Of a stretch of DNA of 64,000 bases, positions 43,940-51,410 are shown piece by piece; position 1 is the first letter of the stretch, and every line of letters starts with the position of its first letter. Source of the stretch: Cryobacterium levicorallinum (lineage in GTDB: Bacteria > Actinomycetota > Actinomycetes > Actinomycetales > Microbacteriaceae); the NCBI RefSeq assembly GCF_004402405.1, contig NZ_SOFE01000002.1, positions 1 through 64,000 on the forward strand, in the 5' to 3' direction. The translations under genes were made by a program, and so were the position numbers. The notes below the pieces were generated by a model that did no database searches, was not told where the DNA came from, and saw only the letters and a program-made list of their open reading frames with translations.

Positions 43940-44733
43940 CGCCGGGAGACACATCCGCTGCCCCGCCCATTCTTGAGGTTCGGGATATCGGCAAGACATA
44001 TGGTTCGATTCTGGCGCTGCGGGGAGTATCGGCCTCGGTCGGGGCAGGTGAGGTGCTCTGTGTGCTGGGGGACAACGGTGCCGGCAAGTCGACCTTCATC
44101 AAGATCCTCTCCGGGGCGCACGCGCACACCCACGGCAAGCTTCTCGCCTACGGTGTCGAGCGCACCTTCGGCAGCCCGCGCGAGGCGCTGGACCTGGGCA
44201 TCGCCACGGTGTATCAGGACCTCGCCGTGGTTCCGCTGATGCCGGTGTGGCGCAACTTCTTTCTCGGCTCCGAATTGACGCGCGGGTTCGGCCCGTTCAG
44301 CCAGCTGGACGTCAAGGGGATGCGCCGGATCACCAAGGAAGAACTCGCCAAGATGGGCATCGACTTGCGCGATGTCGACCAGCCGATCGGCACCCTGTCG
44401 GGCGGTGAACGCCAGTCGGTGGCCATCGCCCGAGCCGTGTATTTCGGCGCGAAGGTTGTCATCCTCGACGAGCCGACCTCTGCTCTGGGAGTCAAGCAGG
44501 CCGGTGTCGTGCTGAAATACATCGCTCAGGCCCGCGATCGCGGCCTCGGCGTCGTCTTCATTACGCACAACCCGCACCACGCCTACCCGCTCGGCGACCG
44601 GTTTCTGCTGCTGAAGCGTGGAACCAGCCTCGGCGGTTTCAAGAAGAGCGAGATCACGATCGAAGAGATGACCAAGCTCATGGCCGGGGGAGCGGAACTT
44701 GACGCTCTCGCCCACGAACTCGCTCGCGCCTAA
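43936..44733 (+). CDS. Sugar ABC transporter ATP-binding protein, single-domain (FrcA type)
   Basis: A 265-residue ATPase. Walker [11 protein letters not shown]-loop [10 protein letters not shown], signature [14 protein letters not shown], Walker [14 protein letters not shown] and switch His in [10 protein letters not shown]. Most ribose-type importers use a duplicated 500-residue ATPase. A single 260-residue domain is typical of the fructose/inositol-like FrcBCA systems, which suggests but does not prove a similar sugar. The SBP-permease-ATPase order also matches frcBCA. A terminator follows 14 nt after the stop. Confidence 0.92.
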   Translation: MTPGDTSAAPPILEVRDIGKTYGSILALRGVSASVGAGEVLCVLGDNGAGKSTFIKILSGAHAHTHGKLLAYGVERTFGSPREALDLGIATVYQDLAVVPLMPVWRNFFLGSELTRGFGPFSQLDVKGMRRITKEELAKMGIDLRDVDQPIGTLSGGERQSVAIARAVYFGAKVVILDEPTSALGVKQAGVVLKYIAQARDRGLGVVFITHNPHHAYPLGDRFLLLKRGTSLGGFKKSEITIEEMTKLMAGGAELDALAHELARA

Positions 44734-44747
44734 CCCGCTGGATCCAC

Positions 44748-44799
44748 AAAAAAGTCTGGCCGTCTGACCCTTTGGGGTTAGGTGACCAGACATTTTTTT
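44748..44799. terminator. Terminator between the ABC operon and the GntR gene
   Basis: AAAAAAGTCTGG (44748-44759) pairs with CCAGACATTTTTTT (44786-44799), one mismatch. An inner ACCC/GGGT hairpin lies in the loop. The A and T tracts at the ends let it work in both directions for the convergent genes. Confidence 0.85.
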
Positions 44800-44818
44800 G
44801 GTGCTTTTGGCAGGACTG

Positions 44819-45583
44819 CTACTTCTCGACCAGCGTTACTTCGAAGGAGTACAGGTCGGGGCGATAGCAGTGCTGGCCGAACTCGACCGCGCGTCCGGAG
44901 TTGTCGAAGGCCGTGCGGTCCATCGTGAGCAGCGCCGCATTCTTCTCGATCTCCAGCAGCACGGACTCCTCGTTGGTGGATTTGCGTGCTCCGATGTGCT
45001 GGCGGGCGACCCGCATCGTCACACCGCGCGAACGCAGCACCTGGTAGAGCCCGTGCGCGACGAGATCGTTGGGTTCGATTCCGATGAATTCCTCGGGGAG
45101 CCAGTTTTCCATCACGGCGACCGGCACGTCATCGGCCAGGCGCACGCGCCGAATGTACAGGGTGGGACTGCCCTCGGCCACGCCGAGTCGCTCAGCCGTT
45201 TTCGCATCCGCTACCCGGGTTTCGAGAGCGAGAAGGTGCGTCGAGGGAACCTTATGCGTGTTGGTGAGGTCGTCGTAGAGACTGGTCAGTTCGACCTTGC
45301 GCGTCACCTGGCCGTGCACGACCTGGGTTCCGATGCCGCGACGGCGCACCAGCAGGCCCTTGTCGACGATTTCTTGGATGGCGCGGCGCACTGTTGGGCG
45401 GCTAAGGCCCAGGCGCTGGCCGAGGGCGACCTCGTTCTCCAAGCGTGATCCGGCCGGCAGTTCACCACTGAGAATGGCCTTCTCGATGCGCTGCGAGACT
45501 TGAAAATACAGCGGAATCGGGCCGGACCGTTCCAGATCCATGAACATTCCCATGGGGAGCGTGTTTTCTTCCTTCGCGCTCAT
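44819..45583 (-). CDS. GntR-family transcriptional regulator, HutC/UTRA type
   Basis: A 254-residue repressor. The N-terminal winged helix-turn-helix (YFQVSQRIEKAILSGELP, LGQRLGLSRPTVRRAIQEIV, RRRGIGTQV) covers about 20-90. The C-terminal UTRA ligand domain contains LYIRRVRLADDVPVAVMENWLP and the closing CYRPDLYSFEVTLVEK. UTRA domains bind sugars or other small metabolites. It is convergent with the adjacent sugar importer operon, which it probably controls. A perfect palindrome lies 37 nt upstream of its own start and is a likely autoregulatory operator. AAGGGG precedes the ATG. Confidence 0.92.
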   Translation of the reverse strand: MSAKEENTLPMGMFMDLERSGPIPLYFQVSQRIEKAILSGELPAGSRLENEVALGQRLGLSRPTVRRAIQEIVDKGLLVRRRGIGTQVVHGQVTRKVELTSLYDDLTNTHKVPSTHLLALETRVADAKTAERLGVAEGSPTLYIRRVRLADDVPVAVMENWLPEEFIGIEPNDLVAHGLYQVLRSRGVTMRVARQHIGARKSTNEESVLLEIEKNAALLTMDRTAFDNSGRAVEFGQHCYRPDLYSFEVTLVEK

Positions 45584-45619
45584 GTGACCCCTTCACTGAC
45601 ATGCCAAGAGCTTTGGCTG

Positions 45620-45633
45620 ATTGTCATGACAAT
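45620..45633. promoter_or_regulatory. Perfect 14-bp palindrome, candidate GntR operator
   Basis: ATTGTCATGACAAT is a perfect dyad 37 nt upstream of the GntR start codon. A half site GACAAT (41900-41905) lies 23 nt before the substrate-binding-protein gene. Confidence 0.5.
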
Positions 45634-45653
45634 ATCAGGTCATAGCGACGTTG

Positions 45654-46754
45654 TCAGGAGGCGCGGCAGGTCACATTCATGACGCCCTCCGCGGCGCCGG
45701 TGGCGGTGTTATTGCATTCGACAATATTGCTGAGCTCCGGCGTCATCGAATAGCCAAAGCCCGGACCGTTCACGGCGGCGGTGTTATTGCGGAAGATATT
45801 GTCTGTGCCCCACCCGTCGAGGATCTCGTGGGTCTGAAAACCGTCACGGAGCGAATTCGTGCCGGTGTTCGAGTCGATGACCCAGCCGTTTCCCTTGATA
45901 TCCACCCAGGAGTCGGCCTCGCTCAGCGCCGACCCGTCGAAGGTATTGTGGCTGACAATTCCGTTGCTTGTGCCCTCCTTCACATCGACGGCTTCCGAGG
46001 TCGTCTGCGAGAACGAGTTGCCCGTCACCGTGTTGCGATCGCTCCGGTCTGGCTGGCATCCGCTGATATCGCACCAGTTGCTGTCGGCTGTGCCGATATA
46101 GACACCCTCGCCGAACTTCGGTTTGCGCAACCCGGTGTCGAAAACGATGTTGTCGGCGACGGTGTTGTCGGTGCTGAACCGGCGAAGGTGGATGGCTTCG
46201 TCGCCGATCGTAGAGACGGTCAATGCGCGAATGGTGGACCCGACAGTACCGTCTGCCATGACACCTTTTTGCCCGTTTGTGACAGAAAACCCCACCAGAT
46301 TCCAATACTGGGCGCCGTCGAGATGCATCACGTAGCCGTTCATCGGGTCGCCGCCGTCGAGCACACTGTCGGTTCCGCCGCACAGAGTGATCGGCTCGTC
46401 GACGGTGCCTGACGTCGTCGCGACGAAGTTGCCCTGATAGTTTCCGTCCGCCAGCCCGATGACGTCCCCGGGTGCGGCGTCGATGAGTGCTGAGGACAGC
46501 TCGTCAGCCGATACTACGTCGATCGTCGCGCGCGGGCAACCTGCCCCTGGTTGGGGCCGCACAGAGTCCTGTTGCGCGGCTGTGGCGGAGGGCGAAGGCA
46601 CGGGGGACGCGCCCGCAGTCGGCTCCGCAACGGTGGCTGCAGGGGCAGGCCGGGCTATTGAAACGGATGCCCAGACCAAGCCGACGGCCAGTGCGCCTCC
46701 CAGAAATGCAGCGCCTAAGGCGAACCAAGGTCGGTTGGCGAGCAGCTGTTTCAC
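45654..46754 (-). CDS. Membrane-anchored right-handed parallel beta-helix protein
   Basis: A 366-residue protein. A single N-terminal membrane helix (FALGAAFLGGALAVGLVWASV) without a clear cleavage site is followed by a Pro/Ala/Thr spacer and a pectate-lyase-like beta-helix from about residue 75. Repeats include YWNLVGFSVTNGQKGVMADG, EAIHLRRFSTDNTVADNIVF, GEGVYIGTADSNW, EAVDVKEGTSNGIVSHNTF and ADSWVDIKGNGWVIDSNTG. Cysteines at CPRAT, TLCGG, CDISGC and VTCRAS could form disulfides. It is closely similar in layout to the protein at 50211-51224. It is last in a coupled operon behind the polysaccharide synthase. Polysaccharide lyase, epimerase or binding activity is possible; none can be proved from sequence. 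Confidence 0.8.
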   Translation of the reverse strand: MKQLLANRPWFALGAAFLGGALAVGLVWASVSIARPAPAATVAEPTAGASPVPSPSATAAQQDSVRPQPGAGCPRATIDVVSADELSSALIDAAPGDVIGLADGNYQGNFVATTSGTVDEPITLCGGTDSVLDGGDPMNGYVMHLDGAQYWNLVGFSVTNGQKGVMADGTVGSTIRALTVSTIGDEAIHLRRFSTDNTVADNIVFDTGLRKPKFGEGVYIGTADSNWCDISGCQPDRSDRNTVTGNSFSQTTSEAVDVKEGTSNGIVSHNTFDGSALSEADSWVDIKGNGWVIDSNTGTNSLRDGFQTHEILDGWGTDNIFRNNTAAVNGPGFGYSMTPELSNIVECNNTATGAAEGVMNVTCRAS

Positions 46755-48679
46755 GTAGTAAGTTCCATTCCGTCTGGTTCGAACGCCCGTAGAACGCGTT
46801 CAGGCGGCTGCTCGGAGCGGTGTGCGCCGAACTTCGGGTCAGCGATCGCAGCTGGAGGCGTTCGCACTTGATTCAGGTCGGCGGCATCGACCACGCCCAA
46901 GGTTAGGGTACTCATCGGAGCCAGGTTGGCATAAGGATGCACAATTCCCGTGCGCTTGCGTCGCATTCCGGTGCCGGCGGTGATGAGCACCAGAAGTCCC
47001 AGGCTGAGCCACATGACGGTGAGCGGCTGAAAAATGCTCCGCAACAGGACATCCAGCGGTTTCGTGCTCCTCCAGTCGTCGAGATCGTTCTCGGCCCGAA
47101 TCGTCCCCTCGGTGCGGGACACGTCGATGCCGCTCGGTCCCGTACCCGACACAGTGTTGTGGCTCACCGTCGATGGTGCCGCGATGCCCACAAGTGTGAT
47201 CGCGTGGTTGTTGACCTCTTCGACGACGTTTCGGTCGATGAGACCCGAGGAATCCCGCAGATAGATGCCGATGCCGCCTCCGACCACGGTATTGCCCTGC
47301 ACCGTGGCATTTTGCACCAGATCGCGCAGTGCTATTCCCTGGAGGTCGGAGCGTTCCACGAGGTTATTCTTGACGATCACGCTATCTGTCCCGCCGCGGA
47401 TCACAATGCCCATCGTGTGGTTCTTGACGGTATTGCCAGAAAGAGTGATGTTAATGCCGCCGACAACGTCGATGCCATACCGACCATTCGCGGTAATTAT
47501 CGAATTATTGATTGTGTTGTTTCCAAACGTGCCAGTGGGGTTGCCAGTGGCGTTCGGCCCCTCTGCGAGGGGACGGCCGTCGATGGAGACGCCATTGCGG
47601 CCATTTCCCGATGACGTCAATCCGTCAAAGATGACCCCGGTGGTCGCTCGGGAGAGAGCAAATCCGTCAAGCGCATTGTTCGTCGATGCGGAGCTCGAGA
47701 CTCGGCTGTTTGTCACGTGGCGATGAAACACCAACCCATTGACTATGTTGTCGCTGAACTCGGAGTCGTGGACATCGACACCTTCGGCACTCGTGACAAA
47801 CAGCCCAAAGGCGTTGTGGTCGAAATGAGACGACGTGATCGACGCCGACACATAGCTGTAACCCCTCAGGTCCGGCTCGAGGTCCAGCGTTTGCGCCTCA
47901 TCCGGTCCAGCCGGAATGAGCTCCTGCCCGTACACGATCGGGTTACCATCGTCCGATAGAGCAAGGTCGCCTTTGCTCTCCGTCGTGGTGGCTGGAAGCT
48001 CGGTTCCGGTCAGGGATACGCCGCCGGTCATGCCGGACCAAAAACCGAGATGATGAAAATTCGCGTTCGAAAAGCTTGCATGGCCGCCGATGACACGAAT
48101 GTAAGCTCGTCCATCCGACGTGTCCGTGTCTACCGTTCCGGTGTCTGGATCCCAGCTTGAGACATCCAGCGGTTCCTCGGCTGACCCTCCCAGGGTGAGG
48201 GAGCCACCCATTGTGACAATGGACACGAAGAGATCAGAGCTGCTGACCAGACGCAGTGCCAGCCCATCGCTGCTGTGAAAGTTGAGGGTTGCGCCCTCCT
48301 CGACGACGATGTTCTCTGAGAGCAGGTAGGAACCGTCGGGCTGACGCACCAACCCTCGTGGGGAAAGTTTGAGGAGATCGTCAAACGAGTAGTCGGCCTC
48401 ACGGCTGGTCAACACCAGTGTGTATGAACTGCCGGTAGCCAGTCGATACGGCTTGAATTGATTGACGCCGGTCCATTCGGCTGCGTTGCTAATTGCCCGA
48501 ACGTCAATGAGCCGTCGGTCCTCGGCGGCAACGAGCAGGGCTTCGGCGGTCGGATCGCCTGGATAGGGCGCGGCGGTGGCGGTTGTCTGGTCGTCTGCGG
48601 CGGCCGGAAGCACCGGAAACACAGGTAGGGCGACGAAGGCCCCGAGTGCTATCGCCAGCACCGCGGGAAGCAACCGCAT
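46751..48679 (-). CDS. Large right-handed parallel beta-helix protein with signal peptide and C-terminal membrane helix
   Basis: A 642-residue protein. Signal peptide residues 1-28 (LLPAVLAIALGAFVALPVF...AAA). An N-terminal beta-rich region (GVNQFKPYRLATGSSYTLVL, VVEEGATLNFHSSDG) leads to PbH1 repeats from about 260 to 535 (EFSDNIVNGLVFHRHVTNSR, NGRYGIDVVGGINITLSGNTV, GTDSVIVKNNLVERSDLQGI, NTVVGGGIGIYLRDSSGLI). A membrane helix follows at about 550-569 (FQPLTVMWLSLGLLVLITAG) and then a ~70-residue cytoplasmic tail. The beta-helix therefore faces outside beside the synthase membrane. It overlaps the synthase gene by 1 nt and the downstream beta-helix gene by 4 nt. By position it resembles AlgG-like factors of alginate-type systems; the activity is unproved. 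Confidence 0.8.
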   Translation of the reverse strand: MRLLPAVLAIALGAFVALPVFPVLPAAADDQTTATAAPYPGDPTAEALLVAAEDRRLIDVRAISNAAEWTGVNQFKPYRLATGSSYTLVLTSREADYSFDDLLKLSPRGLVRQPDGSYLLSENIVVEEGATLNFHSSDGLALRLVSSSDLFVSIVTMGGSLTLGGSAEEPLDVSSWDPDTGTVDTDTSDGRAYIRVIGGHASFSNANFHHLGFWSGMTGGVSLTGTELPATTTESKGDLALSDDGNPIVYGQELIPAGPDEAQTLDLEPDLRGYSYVSASITSSHFDHNAFGLFVTSAEGVDVHDSEFSDNIVNGLVFHRHVTNSRVSSSASTNNALDGFALSRATTGVIFDGLTSSGNGRNGVSIDGRPLAEGPNATGNPTGTFGNNTINNSIITANGRYGIDVVGGINITLSGNTVKNHTMGIVIRGGTDSVIVKNNLVERSDLQGIALRDLVQNATVQGNTVVGGGIGIYLRDSSGLIDRNVVEEVNNHAITLVGIAAPSTVSHNTVSGTGPSGIDVSRTEGTIRAENDLDDWRSTKPLDVLLRSIFQPLTVMWLSLGLLVLITAGTGMRRKRTGIVHPYANLAPMSTLTLGVVDAADLNQVRTPPAAIADPKFGAHRSEQPPERVLRAFEPDGMELTT

Positions 48680-49959
48680 TAGTGCACCGGTTCCGCGATA
48701 AGCGTGCGGGCCGTTTGCCCGTCGCCTCCGACGCTATCGGCGTGGCGCGTCAACCAGCCCTGTTTGTTCATGGTCACGAAGGCAAAAACCTTGATGGGGA
48801 GCGCGATGAAGATTACGGTCAGAGCTACGATCGGTAGAAGAAAAATTTCAACGGGGTGTCGCCGCAGGTGCGAGAAACCGCGGATTCCGCGCCCCAGAAG
48901 TAGCCAACCGACCGTGGCCACGATGCCCAGCGTGCTCAATTCCAGTCGGCTGAACAGCAGATATCCGATGGTCAGTCCCATCGTGACCGGCGTGAGGAGA
49001 ATCTGCAGCACAGTAATTTTTGTGACGAAGGGAACGCGCCAGAGCCACCCCTTCGCAATTGCGGTGAGATAGCAGCGGTAGGAGTTGCGGCTCCAGCGCA
49101 CACGTTGCTTGACGAACGCAGCAAAGCTGGACGGGAACATTGAGAGCGCACGGGCGGAGGATTGGTGCACGGTTTTATAACCGGATGCCAGAACCAGCCA
49201 CGTGAGACGGCCGTCATCTCCCGAGATGCAGCGTCGACCCAGAAAGAATTCATTCTCAAGATTGTCGAGGACGGGCAGTACCGCGTCACGACGATAGACC
49301 GCGGTACGGCCAGAAACGCAGGGCACGGCACCAGCGCGCCCCATAGCCGGAACGTAGTCGTAGTAGCGCAGATTGACGAGCCAATCAGCGATCCGGCGCC
49401 ACAAACTGGTCTCGCGCTGGTAGACGTTCTGTTGGGTACTCACGCCGCCCACCAGCGGATCAATGAATGGTTTCTGAGCGGCCTCCAGAAAGCCATCGGT
49501 CCAGGACGTGTCTGAATCAGTTAGAAAGAGCAGTTCTGAGTCGGCCAAACGAATGCCGGCACCGAGTGCTGATCTTTTACCAGCATGGTGAAACAGAATC
49601 GGTCGAATCAGCGGGTCGCTCAAAGCCTCGATGCGCTCGTAGGCCTCGATGTCGGCGACATCGAGCACGATGATGATCTCGGTCGGGTCTTGCGCGCGCC
49701 AGGACGCCAAACAACGCAGGAGAATTTCCGGATCCTCATGGAACGACGGCACGACGACAGAGCACGTCGTACGAAAAGTACTCTCGATTGCGTGGGCCCG
49801 GCGGGACAAAACCACACGATAGAGCCAGAGAGCCCAGACGATTGATCCGGCGATGGCGATGGGAAAGTACGGGGCGAGACTGGCAAGGGTGTCGGTAACG
49901 ACGTGCCAACCATATTGCAGGAGTGCGGGTTCCGAAGCGAAAAAAGCGGATGGGGGCAT
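48679..49959 (-). CDS. Processive family 2 glycosyltransferase (hyaluronan/cellulose-synthase-like)
   Basis: A 426-residue membrane glycosyltransferase. One N-terminal helix (about 31-50) is followed by a cytoplasmic GT-A domain with SVVVPSFHEDPEILLRCL, LTDSDTSW (Asp148-x-Asp150), SGDDGRLTW (Asp248, Asp249; acceptor base region) and KQRVRWSRNSYR (Gln285-x-x-Arg288-Trp289). Four or so C-terminal helices form the export part. The DxD, D and QxxRW set marks processive synthases that polymerise and secrete a polysaccharide. The sugar is unknown. First gene of the operon; beta-helix genes follow with 1- and 4-nt overlaps. Weak AAGGA precedes the ATG. Confidence 0.88.
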   Translation of the reverse strand: MPPSAFFASEPALLQYGWHVVTDTLASLAPYFPIAIAGSIVWALWLYRVVLSRRAHAIESTFRTTCSVVVPSFHEDPEILLRCLASWRAQDPTEIIIVLDVADIEAYERIEALSDPLIRPILFHHAGKRSALGAGIRLADSELLFLTDSDTSWTDGFLEAAQKPFIDPLVGGVSTQQNVYQRETSLWRRIADWLVNLRYYDYVPAMGRAGAVPCVSGRTAVYRRDAVLPVLDNLENEFFLGRRCISGDDGRLTWLVLASGYKTVHQSSARALSMFPSSFAAFVKQRVRWSRNSYRCYLTAIAKGWLWRVPFVTKITVLQILLTPVTMGLTIGYLLFSRLELSTLGIVATVGWLLLGRGIRGFSHLRRHPVEIFLLPIVALTVIFIALPIKVFAFVTMNKQGWLTRHADSVGGDGQTARTLIAEPVH

Positions 49960-50132
49960 GGTGACGGGTGTCCTTGCCTAAGCATTGCCGGGTAAGCAAG
50001 CCAAAGACAGTCCCGGGACGGGGCCCGATCGACGGAGATCGAGATCGCGGTTGACCCGACACACAGCGGCCATAACCTGACGATCTCTCGGCTATTGATT
50101 TGACCCTAGGGGAGGTGAAATGCCGGAGGCCA

Positions 50133-50147
50133 CCCCCAGACTGGGGG
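50133..50147. terminator. Perfect 15-bp palindrome, terminator or operator, between beta-helix and synthase genes
   Basis: CCCCCAGACTGGGGG is a 7+1+7 dyad 64 nt beyond the stop of the secreted beta-helix gene and 174 nt before the synthase start. There is no T tract. The rest of 49960-50210 shows nothing recognisable. Confidence 0.4.
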
Positions 50148-50210
50148 GGGGAGTGCGCTGTACTCGATCGAGGGGTTGGCGTTGGTGGGCGGCCGACGGG
50201 AAGCAGCGCT

Positions 50211-51224
50211 CTAGCTGCAAGCGATGTTGGTGAGTCCCTTCGTGGCCGTCGAAGAATCGCATTTCACGGTGTTTCCGGCAGTCTTCGACACAATGTTAAC
50301 TTCGTAGCCGGGTACGCCCCCCGTTACGGTGTTCCAGCTGAATGCATTCTGCCCGCCCCAGCCGGTAAGCACTGAATGAACCTGAAAAGCATCCAGCAGG
50401 GTCGAATCCCCTGTATTGCCGGAGATGGTGTAGCCATTGCCCTTGATGTCCACCCAGGAGTCGGCAGAGTTTTCTCCCGACCATCCGGCGCGGTGGAAGG
50501 AATTTTGAATTATGCGACCGCCCGTGGTGCCTTCCTTGATGTCGATACCTTCGGCCGTGGTGTTGGTAATGGTGTTTCTCTCAACGATGACGTTGTCCGA
50601 GCGGTCTGGCGTCGTTGATGATCCCATGACGGAGCCCCAATTGCTCTTGGCGCTGCCGACGTAGATGCCTTCCCCGTACGCCGGAGTCTTGAGCCCGGTG
50701 TCGTGAATGAGGCTGTTGCGAATGGTGACATTGCTGCTGCTCGTTCGCACATGCACGGCTTCCTGGCCGATCGATCCCACGTTCACACCGTCGATGACGC
50801 TGAAGTCGGAATTGTCCAAAACAATTCCCTTGGCTGCCTGTGTAACGCTGAATCCGGACAGGTTCCAGTACGGTGCGGTCAGGTGCAAGGCGTAGCCGGA
50901 TTGTGTTGCAGAGCCCGTGGTGAGCACGGCGCGTCGGGAACCCGTCACGGTGATCGGTGCACCAGCTGTGCCGGATTGCGCGCCTGTAAACTTACCGAGG
51001 TACTTGCCGTCGGCCAGTGTGATGACGGTACCGGGTGTGGCGCTGGCAAGCGCGGACGTGAGCTGGGCCACGGTTGATACTGTGACGGCCGTGGCCGCTG
51101 AGGCCGAAAGAGGCGTGGCAACGGCGCATATGACGAGTACAGCAGACGCGAGTATGGGCAGAGTGCGTGCGGGCAGAGCGCGTTCGGGGGTAACTGTGCT
51201 GGCAAAACGGGGTGAACGTGACAC
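50211..51224 (-). CDS. Secreted right-handed parallel beta-helix protein
   Basis: A 337-residue protein begun at a GTG (AAGGAG 10 nt upstream). The signal peptide is long, with the hydrophobic core LPILASAVLVICAVATPL and cleavage after SASA. The mature domain is a pectate-lyase-like beta-helix: PYWNLSGFSVTQAAKGIVLD, EAVHVRTSSSNVTIRNSLIH, GEGIYVGSAKSNWGSVMG, EGIDIKEGTTGGRIIQNSF and ADSWVDIKGNGYTISGNTG. These line up motif by motif with the anchored protein at 45654-46754, so the two are paralogues differing in anchoring. It would act in the wall or outside, probably on the polymer made by the neighbouring synthase (inference). It has its own promoter. Confidence 0.82.
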   Translation of the reverse strand: MSRSPRFASTVTPERALPARTLPILASAVLVICAVATPLSASAATAVTVSTVAQLTSALASATPGTVITLADGKYLGKFTGAQSGTAGAPITVTGSRRAVLTTGSATQSGYALHLTAPYWNLSGFSVTQAAKGIVLDNSDFSVIDGVNVGSIGQEAVHVRTSSSNVTIRNSLIHDTGLKTPAYGEGIYVGSAKSNWGSVMGSSTTPDRSDNVIVERNTITNTTAEGIDIKEGTTGGRIIQNSFHRAGWSGENSADSWVDIKGNGYTISGNTGDSTLLDAFQVHSVLTGWGGQNAFSWNTVTGGVPGYEVNIVSKTAGNTVKCDSSTATKGLTNIACS

Positions 51225-51310
51225 GGTGGAGGTGCTCCTTGCTGAAATGGCCGAGTTGGCTATCCACGGTGACAATGATGGGCCGAGTTGAACGGGCATA
51301 TCGTGTCATT

Positions 51311-51323
51311 CCCCATTGTGGGG
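51311..51323. promoter_or_regulatory. CCCCA-TTG-TGGGG dyad upstream of the secreted beta-helix gene
   Basis: A 5+3+5 perfect inverted repeat in the leader region, 20-30 nt downstream of the candidate -10. It is related in core (CCCCA/TGGGG) to the palindrome at 50133-50147. Confidence 0.35.
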
Positions 51324-51342
51324 GTGTTGGCTAGTGGTCCCC

Positions 51343-51371
51343 AGCATCGGTGAAGCGCAGACCAATGTCAA
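51343..51371 (-). promoter_or_regulatory. Candidate promoter of the secreted beta-helix gene
   Basis: On the minus strand, a consensus -35 TTGACA (51371-51366) and GATGCT (51348-51343) are separated by 17 nt. The leader would be about 110 nt. Confidence 0.45.
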
Positions 51372-51410
51372 GCTTTTCTCATGTATCCCAGCCGGAGCAC
51401 AGGGTTCGCG

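Noticed and set aside
49960..50210. Riboswitch upstream of the polysaccharide synthase
   Set aside because: I looked for cyclic-di-GMP or cyclic-di-AMP riboswitch cores and could not build a convincing fold; only a simple palindrome is present.
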